Counted from the first letter of the stretch, positions 24,025-36,690 are shown. The stretch: DNA of 64,000 nucleotides from Gelatoporia subvermispora B (GCA_000320605.2 KB445798.1:1619541-1683540), one strand, 5' to 3'. Translations and numbers: made by a program. Notes: generated by a model from the sequence alone, not told the origin.

Positions 24025-26362
24025 ATGAGGCCGAATCACGTCGTCGTCGAAATGGTGGATCGCTCACTGTCTTCGTCGGAGAAGGCGAATTCGCCTTTAC
24101 AGGGACCTGTGTGTAACGCCGAATTGCTCATGAGATTCATGTTATAACTCGCATTAGGGCGTGTCATCACCTCCTAGCAAAGAGCCCAAACCCACAAAGA
24201 GTCCCATCGGTGAAAAGCCCGAGAAGTCCCCATCTCAGCCGAGGTCTGAGGTTCGTACATTGCGCTTTGTTATATGTGTCAATAAATCAAGACATGTCTT
24301 CTTCAGCCTCCAATATCGGGAGGTCGGGTGTTCTGTGGATGTGGATCAGGTTCTGATCAGTGTGCCTGCTTTCTGAAGACAGAACGCATACGATCCGACG
24401 GAGACACGAGAAAGGCTGCGGTACAGGCCGCTGAGGATGGATGGGCTGCTTGTGATAGCAGGCTTCGCACACATGACGAAGCAATGACAAGAGCATGGAA
24501 AGAAGAGATCGATACTTCACTCATCTTCGTACGTCGCACAACGTCCTGGTACTTGTGCCTGTCTCACGACAGATCTCCAGGCTGGGTTGTTCTCTGCAGT
24601 TCTTACAGCGTTCAACGTACAAGTATATCCATCGCTTCAGACGTCTAGTGCTCCGGATCTCCAAACCCAAGTGCTCATTCACCTGTCTGCGCAGCTTAGT
24701 GCGCAGTCATCACACGACAGTCCATTCCGGCCTGTACTGGCTTCGTCTAGCGCGAGCGCCGGCCCGTCGAACTCCATGATATGTGTCAACGCGCTCTGGT
24801 TTGCCAGTTTAGTCGTCAGCCTGGCCGCCGCGTCGCTCGGCATTGTAATCCGACAATGGCTTAACCATTTCGTCAACGCTACTTCCCCATCCCCTCGACG
24901 GAGTGTCTACATCCACTGCTTTCGCTGGGATCTCGGATTAGTAGCTTGGCACGTTCCTACGATGTTGAGTCTGCTACCCGTGCTTCTTCAGGTCGCAGTC
25001 GCGCTATTTCTCGCTGGATTGTGCATACTCCTGTCTACACTCAACTACATCGTCTCCACAGTTACAATCGCTCTAGTCTCTACGTTGTTCGCCTTCCTCT
25101 TCGCTACCACCGTCATTCCATTCTGGGCGCCTAGCTGTCCGTACCGATCACCTCAGGCATTACTCGCTTGCCGTGCCCTTCAGTGGTTGTACAAACAACT
25201 ACTAGAGCTTACTTGGCCTGGCACGTACGGCGTTATCTCAAGGGTCATTACCTTGATATATCCCCGATTTCCGATCACAAGTACCTATCTCTGGCGACGA
25301 CTTTCTCGTTTATCCGTCTATCAGCGGACGTTTACGGATTGGACGACGACTGAGAAGGTGATCGTAGATGCTGAAGGCTTGGAAAAGGTTGCCGCAAATG
25401 ATCCGCACCTCAAGACGATGAAATGGGTCAGAGCAAACGCTCTTGAGCGGACATGGTCTCTACTCATGGACGACGCTCTCCTCGAGAATGCGATCGCCCC
25501 CTGTATCATGGATCCCCGTGTAGACGGCTCACTGACTCTATCACGACTGAAGGCATTCACGCGCAGGCGTGCAACATTACCATCTACAGCGCGGACCGTA
25601 ATCGGCGAAAGTGCTCTTAGCCTGTCCAGCTATATCCAGGAAGAGCACTTTGACAAGATAGTGTCCCTCTGCATCGAATATTACGTTGAAGAGGCGGAAT
25701 TGCCTAAAAACGCCATTATAGGGCTCACGAATCTGGCGTGTCGGTGCTCTCAAGTTCGAGGTAGCATCAATGACGATTTGCTGAGAACTCTTCTGCATCG
25801 GGACATATCAGATGTCCTCCTTGGCGCTGTGAAAGATGACGGCGAGCGCATGTTGCAATCGCGGATCCTCATGGACCACAAGTGTGCGTTGGCTCTGCTG
25901 CAGAACATGTATTTGTACTCATTTGCTCCTGCCTTAGGTCTGAGAAGCATTTTATCCTCTGTTGCCGCTCTCATCCGGAATCAGACCTTGTACCGGACGG
26001 TGAGGATTAGGCCAGCGCTCTCGGCTTGTCTCTATGCTCTGGTTTTAGCGTCCACGCTACCCTCGACGTGTCTTGAGCATCATATCGCAGGTCACGCAAC
26101 TTTCAATGTCTTCATGAAGAACTGGGACGAGATCCTGCGTATTCGATGGCGCACTCCTCCCGCAGAAGACCTCGTGGACCACTGCAAAGCACGATTAACA
26201 TACATACTGACGCGAATGGGAGCAGTGAAGGAGATTATTGAAAGTTCGGACTGCGTGGTGACTGATGATGAGCGCAGAGTACGCTTGGTAGAATTAGATC
26301 AGGATCTGTTCCGAGAAGCACAGCGTGCACCCGACAATACCAGGACTTCAGAGAAGGAATAG
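24025..26362 (+). CDS. DUF6535 domain membrane protein
   Basis: Exons 24025-24108, 24158-24250, 24307-24528 and 24581-26362 keep one frame for 726 residues. A short polar N-terminus rich in Ser, Pro and Lys precedes the DUF6535 core: DEAMTRAWKEEIDTSLIFAG, LFSAVLTAFNV, VNALWFASLVVSLAAAS and RQWLNHF, followed by further hydrophobic helices to about residue 330 (PVLLQVAVALFLAGLCILLS and a helix ending FWAPSCPY). The rest is a helical, non-repetitive cytosolic region of about 400 residues. DUF6535 proteins are numerous in Agaricomycetes, with no established function. Exons 1 and 2 are the weakest part of the model: a Met at 24052 could also be the start, and the donor at 24109 (GTGTGT) was chosen to keep phase. 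Confidence 0.82.
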
Positions 26363-26595
26363 CACTCACCTCTATTAGCTTCCTGAACTGTGTGTATCTA
26401 CAAGTAGATAGCCGAGCATCGTAGTCCCACCTAACGGCTTCCGAAAGACTGAACGAAAATGTTTACGTAGATACATATTGATCTCAATGGAGACATCAAA
26501 AACCTGATAAGTCTTGTTGAAGACAATCTCGTGAGTACGCAATCTGGATCGTCCCCTTCGCGGGTCAAGACGAGACGCCAAGGTTATCAATAATC

Positions 26596-28837
26596 CTACA
26601 TCTCGACAAGGTTGAGAACTCCAACGAGTACTAGACAAACAGAGTACGCAGACGTCATGTATCCTAGAGAATCGAGATGTCAGATAGGTTCCTGCATCCG
26701 GTATGCACACATACCTGCAATAGTGAATGCCGTTGAGGCATCACCAGTGATCCCACTATAAACAACCCCCACAATTACCGACATGATGACTGGGATCAAG
26801 ACGGCAATTGCGATGCGGCTGACTTGCCAACGTTCCACAAATTCAACTCCGAGTCTCGGATTATCTGTGAGGACTTGCAAAAATTCATGGCGGCCGCGCA
26901 TTGCTTCGGGATGATGGAGGAAGTACCGCAATCGCATATTTTTGGAAGGGCTGAGCCCAGCAGTGCCCACTCGCTGCGGGTACACAAATGAATGATCCGC
27001 CTGAGGAAGTCAGATAGGGTATCTAAACGAGAGAATGTCGTGACTTACTAGCACCATCACCATAGATCTACGTGACACTCGAGGTGTGAACAGGTGCCGC
27101 TTACAGTTCGCTCGTTGCACTCACCCAACGCTCCTTAGCGAAAACCACTTCCTCCAGATAGTCCGCAACCTATCGTACGTATTGGAGAGTTCACGCAATA
27201 GCTGTTCATCGTCCCAGTGTGGCTGTATTTTGAGATACGCCCACTCTCCTCCTCTGAATACTTTCAAAGGATAGACAGCCCACACAGCTTGCCATTGATT
27301 ATCCCCTGAGCACCTTCGTCCCGTATGTAACCCGGCAGCGTACGGAAGGTTCGGGTAAGGCTTGACATCATGGTCAGCTTTCTTCTCCAATATCGAGTCA
27401 ATGCCATCAGCGCTGACGTCTATTCTGGATACCGATTTCTGGATATGGTGGATATATGGTGAGGTTGATCGGGATTTGATCGAGGTGCGTAGCGGCTGCC
27501 TAACAAGTGCGTTCTCTAGCAAATCTGCAAGCCGTGACAATTGATCCTCTTGCGATTGTATTTGCTCCAGTAAAGCTGTGATGCCCCGTGAGGGAGGAAG
27601 AACGGTAACTTGTGGATTAGGCATGTGGCCTTGGTGCGGTTGTGGGACAACGACCACGGATGGCTCAATGATTATAGGCGATGAGGGTGGCGGAATCGTT
27701 ATCAGAACCGGATCCTGCGGGGAATGTTCATAGCTAGCTGAAGATCGGGGAACAGCGTGAAAAGGCGGGTCATCTCGAACTCGTATCACGGTCGGGAGAG
27801 GCGAGCTAGATGGGTCGCGTCTATGGTGTGTCCTCCTTCCCAATGATCTGTCAGAGCGGGAGGACGAACGAGACCTGCAGATAACTACCGCGCGTGCAGG
27901 TGGAGATATCGATTTTCTCCTTGCTGTATCCACGATTTCACCGACGGGTATCATGAGAGATGTGTCTCCGGCGCCTTTGCCATGCTCGTCGCGAAGGTCC
28001 GAACGCAGCCCTGATGCCAAGGAGGATATCCAGGAACGCTGGGATGAGCGGGAACGGGAGCGGATAGAGATCGGTCGTGGTTCTGATGGATCCTGATGCG
28101 CAGCGACTTCCGGAAGAGGTCCAGGGACTGCAGGAGTAGAACTATCTCGACGTTCAGGTAATCGCTCTCTGCCTTTTTCTAACTCCTGTTCGGATACAAA
28201 CAGGGCACGATCAGGGGACAGTCTCGGCGAGCTGACTGAGGCAGAGGACGAAGGCGGATTGGAGACGACGAGAATCCGGGGTCGTCCCTGGCGGCCTCTC
28301 TCAGGCTCTGATACGCGAGAATTCAGTTGGACAGCGATGGGATCGTCTGAAAGTGGTATCGGCGCGCGTACAATGACAGGGTATTCATCAGCGAGAGCTT
28401 CAGAGCCAACCGCGCAAGCGATGACTACGGGAGACGGAGGGCGGCGGGGAGATGCACTTCTTCCTCGATCACCGTCAAGTTCATCGCTACTGTGATCGGC
28501 CCCCTGTTGAACCGGAGGCGCTGGATTTATAGGTAGGCAGATAGTTGTGGGATCTGCAATCCTATGCGACTCAACGGTGTATGTTTGGCGGTGACTAGAC
28601 TGATGCTGCGTCGGAGATATGTGTTGTAGAGGTGACGTGTCATACTGTGGAGCTTGACGGGGTTCAAGAAAGGTATCAGCAGGGAGGAAGGCATCACTCA
28701 CCGTCAGCATCCAGGCCCACTTCCAGATCAACCTCTGCTCGGCGCGCTCTCCTCTGTGCTGTCTGGACGGCGTGTACAAGACGCGTGTACTCTGCCTCTT
28801 CCTCCTCTTCGCGTACGACTGAGTACTTGTTACCCAT
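26596..28837 (-). CDS. myristoylation-signal / C-terminal membrane protein, paralogue A
   Basis: Family of unknown function. Minus-strand exons 28702-28837, about 27125-28553, 27049-27067 (19 nt), 26715-27000 and 26596-26663, about 645 residues. It starts MGNKYSVV, fitting an N-myristoylation signal, and continues into an acidic then basic helix. The middle 350 residues are disordered and rich in Ser, Arg, Pro and Asp. The last 230 are conserved with paralogue B: PYAAGLHTGRRC, VFRGGEWAYLKIQPHWDDEQ, YDRLRTIWRKWFSLRS, NMRLRYFLHHPEAMRGRHEF, LGVEFVERWQVSRIAIAVLI, then two hydrophobic segments ending VCLVLVGVLNLVEM. Both ends could touch a membrane. The acceptor of exon 2 is uncertain: 28553 keeps frame but leaves a 148-nt intron. 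Confidence 0.8.
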
Positions 28838-29900
28838 AGCCGGGGAACTGTAGCGTGATATGTAACAGCACTGAAGGTTCTACATTTGTTGTCGACATTT
28901 TATTTAACCTGAGTCAAAACACCCGTGTCAACAGCGCACTGGCAGAAGACAGCTTCCAGAAGGTAAGTGTCCACGTGGGCTTCCGCCCATCCTGTTCAGC
29001 CTTGACATAGAGCGTTCGTGGAAGCGCCCGAGAGGCTGTACTAGGCGATACCATGCCACCCACCTACCTCCGCGCACCTGACAGCTATGAGAAAAAGAGC
29101 AACATCTTGTGAGCAGCGGAAGCACAAAGAGGAACAATGAATGCACAAGGGCTGTGGAAGAAGGGTCGAGGCCGTTCATAAGCTGTCGACTATCGACATC
29201 GTATATCATGGCTGCTGCAAGCCTTGCGCACGGGGCGAGAACTGCCGCCATGGCATTGGCACCGCATTGCGACGGTAAGCCTTCGGCGGAATAGATAGGG
29301 CCACGGATAAGGCGACAGTCTCGGGATCTTTTGCAGAGTTGCAAACCCTCAATAACCCAGATGCGTAAGGGGAGTGACTGTCTTCTGAGAGGTGGATGGT
29401 CAAAACACTGGGCAAGGCCTTCGCCTAGACGGTGCGCTACCATACTTACTCCCACGCTGACCACATTGGACGATCGATGCAGCACAACACCAAACGCTTC
29501 AATAGATTGCATGACAATCTCCGAGTTCTTGTACGGTTCCACTGGCGATATCATGATATCGGTCAATTAGTCTGCGAAGTCGGCCTCTTTCGGAGAGCGC
29601 CTTAGCAGGTTAGCATACTAGTTGAGCTTAGATCCTGTCGACGATCTCGTGATATTCCTGCTAATGAAGAGTAAAGCTATGCCAAATACTCTTCTAAAGC
29701 ATTGCTGCAGCAGTGGACAAAGTCATTGCATCGTAGTCTCCATTCGTTCAAAACTGCTCCCCCACCTCCCATGACAGGCAGTCTCGGATGTGTATCATAG
29801 GCTAGAATATGCTCGGACCTAAAAGTCGCTGTCGGCTCTGTAGCCGTCACATTCTAGGGATTTCCGGAGCATAGGAGCGAGAACACTCTGAACGACGCTA
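28838..29900. other. spacer with a fragment shared with 36.1 kb
   Basis: A 212-codon minus frame (28928-29566) is open but its composition is not convincing. Its first part, 29465-29566, encodes text ending IEAFGVVLHRSSNVVS. This resembles text ending IEASAIVLNRSSNAAT at about 36095-36190 (roughly 70 percent at DNA level by eye). The fragment sits just 3' of a member of the myristoylated family in both places, so it is probably part of the duplicated unit. Confidence 0.4.
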
Positions 29901-32053
29901 TTACATGTCGACAAAATTCAGAACTCCGACTAAGACTAAACAAACAGAGTACGCGGACGTCATGTATCCTGGAAGCCGACGTGTCAAATAGTTTCCTACG
30001 GCCGAAGTACACACATACCTGCAATAGTAAATGCCGTCGAAGCATCCCCAGTGAGACCGCTATATACCACCCCCACGACCACAGACATGATGACTGGAAT
30101 CAACACGGCAATGGCGATGCGGCTGACTTGCCAACGTTCCACAAATTCGACTCCGAGTTTCGGATTGTCAGTAAGCACTTGCAAAAACTCATGGCGGCCG
30201 CGCATTGCTTCGGGATGATGGAGGAAGTACCGCAATCGCATATTCTTGGACGGGCTGAGCCCTGTAGTACCCACTCGCTGCGGGTATACAACCGAATGGT
30301 CCGCCTGAGTTGAGTTAGACGAAATGTTGGGCCGAAAAAGTATTGCACCGCACCAGAACCATTACGATTGATCTAGGTCATGTTGAACACGTCAACAGCA
30401 AACTGATCACAAATCGTTTGTCGTACTCACCCTACACTTCTTAGCGAAAACCACTTCCTCCAGACGGTTCGCAGCCTGTCGTAAGTCTTCGAGAGCTCAC
30501 ACAATAATCGTTCGTCCTCCCATTGAGGCTGGATCTTGAGGTACACCCAGTCTCCTCCTCGGAACACCTTCAAGGGGAAGACCGCCCACATGGGCTGCCA
30601 TTGTCCATCTTCTGAACACTTCTTCCCAGTGCGCAGCCCGGCAGCGTGCGGGAGGTCCGGGTAAGATTTGATGTCAAGGTCGACGTCCTTCTCCAACATA
30701 AATTCGGTGACGTTTACGAAGTCAACTTCAGAGGCATATTTTTCGGTGTATTGTTTTGAGAGCGAAGCTGCCCGCGTTTGTTTTCCCAAGGTGCCTGGCT
30801 GGCGCCTGACCAGCGCATTGCTAAGGACATTGGTAACGCGAGCCAACTGCTCTTTCTGTGACTGAACACGTTCCAGTAAAGTCGATATAGTCGGTGGAAA
30901 AGTCACAAAAGAAGATGACACATCAGGAGGGTGTGGGCTCAAGTAGCACCTCACTTCGGGGGATGAAACTTCAGGGTGAGGCACTGGTTGTATTGCAATT
31001 GGGCAATAGCGGCACTGCTGAGGGAATATTAGCACAGGTGAAGAAGACCGGGATGTTTCACGGCTTGAGACCTCGCTTTCCGAGCGTATAATAATAGTGT
31101 CGGGATCCACTAGAGCCGAACTGCCGAAGGTAAGCCGGGATAAACTATATGTGGGGTGAAGATGATGGTGTCGCGTTGGTGTTAGTGTCCGGCATGCAAG
31201 GATTTGCGGAGACCGATATCTGCTAAGTACGATTGCATTATCTTGCTGTGCATATCCCCCGTCCCCGAGGAGGGAAGGGGAGTACTTGTGGTCAAAGCTC
31301 TGGGGCTTAGGGTCGAGATGAGATACACTTCTTCCTCGTACGCCTTCCTTATCATGATCCTCCTCAATGAAGTCTGCGCGATAACCTCCACGCACTACTG
31401 GTACGCGTGCAAGGGAAGGACTCCTGTTGTGCGCAGTTGGTGAAACGCCGCCCTCTGTGCGAGGTGATCCTGCGGTCCATCTCTCCCACCCTGTCCGTAC
31501 AGAGAGGCCCTTGCGATGACGATGATGAGATGGTGAAGCTGGATGAGGAGGAGTTGTACGTCTCAAGGTCGTCAACGATGGCTCAATATGCTGAGGGTCT
31601 TTATATTCGCGATGCTCGTGAAGTGCTGAGTCGATCACTGACTGCGATGGCGATTGTACGCTCTCGTCAAAGCTATCGCCGGCTTTTGCATCCGTCATGA
31701 CCATGGAATCTTCCGCAGAAGATGGATTCGCAATATTCACGAACGAAGATGGTGGCGCGATAGTATGTGCACGCAAATAGACAGTTTGGGAAACTACGAC
31801 TGGAGGCGATGCTACATGGTGGCTGTAGTGTGGACGCCGTGTGTGACGTTGATCTAAGGAATCACGTAGCAGGGGTTGAGAACCCCAGCAAGAAGTTTAT
31901 GTAGAGTTTGAGCTGCTCACCATTGAGATCAATATTCGCTTCTAGATCAACCTCTCGTTGCGCCCTCTTCTGCGCTGCCTGGACGGCGCGTACAAGTTGC
32001 TCATACTCTGCTTCTTCTTCTTCGCCGCGCACGACGGAGTACTTGTTACCCAT
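29901..32053 (-). CDS. myristoylation-signal / C-terminal membrane protein, paralogue B
   Basis: Minus-strand exons 31921-32053, 30431-31853, 30354-30372 (19 nt), 30019-30304 and 29901-29968 give exactly 642 residues with all phases consistent. The product begins MGNKYSVVRGEEEEAEYEQL, then VRAVQAAQKRAQREV, a likely coiled coil. A long Ser/Pro/Thr/His-rich disordered middle follows, and then the conserved C-terminal module seen in paralogue A, including AVFPLKVFRGGDWVYLKIQP, NPKLGVEFVERWQVSRIA and a final hydrophobic segment ending VGVLNFVDM. The last three exons have the same lengths (19, 286 and 68 nt) as in A, so the intron layout predates the duplication. The C-terminal module is far better conserved than the middle, suggesting that the membrane part is what selection keeps. 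No function is known to me. Confidence 0.88.
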
Positions 32054-33441
32054 GGCTAGGGCTGACTAGTGAGGTGTTTAACAGAGCTGAGGTCTAATTT
32101 ATGTCGGCATTACATCCCGTGCTGTGACACCCGTGGCAGAGCAGAAAGACCTTCCAAAAGACGCGCTAACGCGCAAATCGCCGCTCTTAAAAGGCATAGA
32201 GTTTGATGCAACCGCCAACGGCACAGACACCCCACTATTACAGCAAACATGCACCAAAAACAATGGAGACAAGCGCTCTACGAGAAACCTGCCAACAAAG
32301 CGGAGGCAGACCAACAATCTGAAAGGTACGGCCTCCATACCTTTAGCGTACTATATCCAGCGGGCGCGATTCAGCCACCACTCAGCCCCGAATGTCTCCC
32401 CTGACACATGCATCCACCACAGCAACAGAAAAACAAAGTAAAATAGCAATTCGTAGAGAGCGAGAACAACGGCTCAATGAGCCACTAGATCCTCACCCCC
32501 TCTCCCTACAAGATGACCCATATCTGGTGCCATACACCCCTTATCCTGCTCATGTACCTATGATCACCATAGAAACGCAACCCGAGTTCTCTTCGCCTAA
32601 TAACCCAAGGCAAATACGGTTCATATACCCCTCCTCGTCCATCCTAGTTCCCCACTAACGGATCCTAATCCTCCGGAAAGGCTACCCGATAAAAGCGGCC
32701 CGGGACATCCCATCCTGTCCACACGTGATGCTCCTCGAAGTCGAACCAATCCACACGTACCGAACCGAATTCATCAGCACGGACAGAACCCGAGCCATGA
32801 CAACGGCAACCGCCGACATTGGAGCGCAGTGCAACTCGCCGTCGACCTCAGCGAGCCTTCACGGCGTCTTCGCTATCAGATCAAATCGCACAAGTGCGCC
32901 GTATAAACCAATAATAACCCCCACACGACTAAAAATTCAGCCCAGACCTCGAGCTCCATTGGAATGGCCTGCGCAGTACCTGATGAGAGTCGTAGATACG
33001 GGAATGGCTCTAGGATTCTTCACCAGGCCCCTATGATAGCATGTAATGACCTGTACAAGATCTTAGGGTATATCAGTTCTTGTTTGAAAACAAGCCCTGG
33101 AACCCTTGAAGGACAAGGACAAGTTCGTCCGGAAGGAAGTTAAAGACCTGATGCGCTTCCACTCCTTAACCAAACAGCCAAGTTGAACACCACTGACTGG
33201 AACTCTTTGTCTGCGTGCGTATGATGCGATGCACGTGAGCGACATCCCAGGAGCATAAAACAGAGAAACAACCACAATCTTATACTTGTACACATGGAGG
33301 AAAACTCGGGATAGTACATAGAGTAGAATAGATAACTCCTATCGTCTGTTACAACTTCACGAGCTGGGACGTCCGCTAATGCAGCACAGACCTACGTTGA
33401 GCGATCCACATACAAATGGCCGCAGCTCAACAAAGGCAGTG
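32054..33441. other. spacer with strand-biased composition, no gene recognised
   Basis: From about 32140 to 33020 the plus strand is rich in A and C and poor in G, unlike its surroundings. Open frames at 32392-32658 and 32725-33036 have Pro-rich, degenerate-looking products and no family motifs. It may be a worn transposable-element body, but nothing identifies it. Confidence 0.4.
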
Positions 33442-35146
33442 TCACAGTCCTCGTGCCTTCAGAATGTCCTCCCCAGCGTCACAGGACAACTTCAACAAGC
33501 GCGAACCTTTCTTTGTCTGTTCAACCTGCCAGTACGACCGTGGCCTCCCCGGGAACTCGAGGAACAAAAACTGGACAGATGAGAGACAGTTCGCAAGTTG
33601 CTCGGCAAACTTGTGCGTATCGAGAGTCTCCATCCACCGTCGCTCATATCTAGGCCACGCATGACCGTCGAAGCGGCTGTCGTGGTCCCAGATTCTTCGC
33701 AGGAAGCCTCCAAATGAGCGGTCAATGCTGTTCGTCCATTTGATGCGGACGACAAGGTGCGTAATTGATGGGAAAAGGCGGCCGAACGCCCGGAGCACTT
33801 TCTGTGATCATAATGATTGAGTATTCCTGTGTATGTCACAAATAACCACTTACGAATGGCGCTTCCTTCCTAACGAGAAACGTCGCACACGCCATGTCAA
33901 TGATGAGATTTTTGAGATCCATGTAACGCTCCTTCACCGCAGTGATGTTTCGCACAAAGTCAAGTCCAAATACATTAATGGTAAATCCGAGAGTCCGGGG
34001 GCCTATCAGGTCGAGATACTCGACAAGCCAGCTCAGATCACTCTTCCGCATACCGAAGAAATTCTGGTGTATATTTAGGCGCTGTAGTTGACAGCGCAGG
34101 TTCAGAATGCAAAGACTGGTAATGTCCGCTGTGACTGATTCGAGAAAGGGCCAAGGATCGTTGATTTGTGCTCGCAGGTTTTCGCGCGCGAGTGAATCCA
34201 TGATACTCCTGTCGCCCAGACCGTATGTGAGAGGATCTGTGTAGTATTTCAATTTGCGAATGTTCGGGAAAGCCTTCGTGAGCATAGAGAGGTTGACACA
34301 GGCAGTGTTTTTGAGGACCAGTGTACGGACCTTCTTGCACGGTGCAGAAGGTGGGCGGAAGCTACCGTCGTCGTAGCAAATCTTGACCTCCTCGAGCGTG
34401 GACGAGAAGTGTGCGAGATCGGGGAAGACGAGGTCCTGGTTTGCAATGGGGATTAGTGGAGTGGAGAGTTCCAAATGCATCGAGGACAGTGGGGCCTTCA
34501 TGTTATTCACTAGTGCACAGTCATTTGGCCCGGCGCGGGATATGTTGAGTTTTCGCAGCGTCTGATTTTCTTCGCACGCGACGGCTAAGCGCCTGCCTGC
34601 CCCGAACAAATCGAGAGAGCGGAACTGCAGAGACTCCAGGTGATCTGCCTTGGCCAGGAGCTCAACTGCAAGGGACACAGCTTTCTCTGATTCCGAGAAG
34701 CTCATCATGTTGAGACTGAGCGCATACCCAATGGAAAGCTCGCGGACGAATTGAAAGCGCGGACAATCGTCCTTTAAGAGCTGAAACCGGACGGCTTCCA
34801 CGGTCTCCTCGTTAAAGGAGATGTTCCAATATTGCACATACGCAATGGCATACGCGTAAATTGTACGGCACGTCAGCGCCATGGAGAGTGCGTCTTCTCT
34901 TGTATGTATGTGACGCAGACTGTAGAGAAGGCAGTCGACATTGAGCACTGTACATCCGTCTGGTGCGGGGGATCTGTGGTAGAAGCAAAATGAGTTACCT
35001 ATATGCCTTGTGTTCATGGGGAATGGGGAATGTACGCACGTTCGGTCTATGGACACACTCGCGAGTCTACGAGATCCGGGATCCTTGAGAGTAACGCATG
35101 AGAAAGGATCGTGGAGTTGTGCGACGGACTTCGATGAGGAAGCCAT
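33442..35146 (-). CDS. F-box/LRR-like protein, tandem copy 1
   Basis: Minus-strand exons 35040-35146, 33854-34973 and 33442-33801 give 528 residues. After a short N-terminus comes an F-box-like segment (NVDCLLYSLRHI, then EDALSMALTCRTIYAYAIAY). About 400 residues follow of irregular leucine-rich-repeat text such as LESLQFRSLDLFG, NQTLRKLNISRAG, KVRTLVLKNTACVNL, FPNIRKLKYYTDPL, LRCQLQRLNIH and SWLVEYLDLIGPRTLGF. Basidiomycetes encode large families of such proteins, thought to act as substrate adaptors of SCF ubiquitin ligases; that role is inferred here. The gene is an old tandem copy of the one at 36.9-38.6 kb. The exon layout is shared, and the third exon is exactly 360 nt in both. Confidence 0.87.
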
Positions 35147-36429
35147 TGATACAGGTGGATAGAGCAGAAATTAAGGAATGTGAAATCGAAGTAAGGTCAA
35201 AACGACGATTGGGTTCGCGAGACGAGAGGTTGGTACAGAACGAACGCTTTCCCTCGCAATGAGATGCAATATCATTGTAACAGGATGCTGCCGCTCACCT
35301 TTTAGCTCACGGGCTCTTGTCTATAGCAACACCACTTCGCGGCAGTTCCGCCCCCGTGGTCTTGTAACAAGCTATCGCCTTTGATGTTGTGTCCAAACTG
35401 CTCCCGAGAGATTACTACTGCCGGTCGTAGGGCAAGTTCAGCCACACGAATGAACGAAAGAAGGGCTTATGAGGGGCTATCGAGCTCGACCGAGCTTATA
35501 CAGGCTTATGATGCACATAGGGTGGCGCGAAGCTCGATAGTATCTGTTGGGTCCTGGGCGGAGACCGACCATCGCAAGCACGTCCAAAACAGGCTAGACG
35601 CACTGGCAGGGACCAGAGCGCTTGCATGAGACATAGGAGCTTGTGGATTGTGTTGGTACCGCCTGCACGGACGCGATCGGCATATATCCACTCTGCAACA
35701 GAGCGAGAAGTTATCGAGGAACTGCGTACACTTCAAGTTCGAAGGTAACGCATACAACAAATGTGAAGAATGTGAACAGATGCGCTTATTGACGACATTG
35801 CTGGCGCTTCATACGGCGCTGGAGGCGCTCTCTGACCGCGACGAATTCAGCCATGCCCCCTTTGACAGCGCGGCATGAGACCGGTGCACTACTACATGAA
35901 AGCTCTGAGCTCGCTGACAAGATTTTTTGTCGCATGCAGCGAAACGATTAGTCATGGTGCCCCGACGCGAAGTCGTCATACTCACCCAAGAGGAAGGACG
36001 GCGGCTGGAAAACCGAAAAGCTTTGACCTGGCGTTGTACCTGCAAGTGATCCTACATATGTACATGCTACCTAGGTGTGTTCGAGAGCGTGGCCGCGTTT
36101 GACGATCGGTTCAGTACGATGGCAGACGCTTCGATGAACTGCCTAACAACCTTCCAGGAAATCAAGTACTTCGCGGACTCGGAATTCCAATAGCAAGATG
36201 CTGTAAAGCGAATCAAGATGAGTGTAGTAGGATTCAGACAGCGACCTCGCTGATAAAGCTCATAGATTATTCGACGCACGCAGCTGATACAGAACAGACT
36301 GGAATTCAAGTCACGCCATCAAAGGCGCATCCAGGAGATGTCTAGTGCGTACGATCAGGAATGCTGTAAACGACAGATATTTGAAGCTGGGAAGCTGACG
36401 TGTCATGACTTCCCTCGTGATCGAGACAA
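35147..36429. other. duplicated 5' flank of F-box copy 1
   Basis: From about 35400 to 35900 this DNA matches the flank of F-box copy 2 (about 38880-39370). For example GAGGGGCTATCGAGCTCG occurs at 35471-35488 and 38939-38956, followed in both by GCGAAGCTCGAT and TCCTGGGCGGAGAC. Frames in it (35381-35629, 35648-35878) are broken relative to each other between copies, so no gene is called. 36067-36309 holds the fragment also found at 29.5 kb. Confidence 0.5.
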
Positions 36430-36690
36430 ATACACACTTGCAATAGTGAATGGTACCGAAGCATCGCAGGTGAGACCACTATATACACCTCTGACTACCA
36501 CACAGCAATAGCAATGCGGTAACTTGCCAACGTTCCACAGGTTTAACGTCGAGTTCAGATTGTATGTGAGCCCCTCAAATACCCAGGGCAATCACGCATT
36601 GCTTCGCGATGATGGAGGAAGCGTCGCGGTCGCATATCGTTGGAGGGCCTGAGTCCCGTAGTGCGCACCCGTTATACCACGCGCTGCAAC
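36430..36690 (-). pseudogene. relic of a third myristoylated/membrane family member
   Basis: The minus strand shows scrambled pieces of the C-terminal module of paralogues A and B: a copy of LSPSKNMRLRYFLHHPEAMR reads as GLRPSNDMRPRRFLHHREAM, followed by NLWNVGKL-type text on the shifted frame and VYSGLTCDAS near the lower end. Small deletions and frame changes separate them, and exons 1-3 are absent. It lies between the two F-box genes. Confidence 0.75.

Noticed and set aside
28928..29566. 212-codon minus frame as an intact gene
   Set aside because: Only its first part has a counterpart elsewhere; the remainder has irregular composition and a likely splice donor interrupts it.
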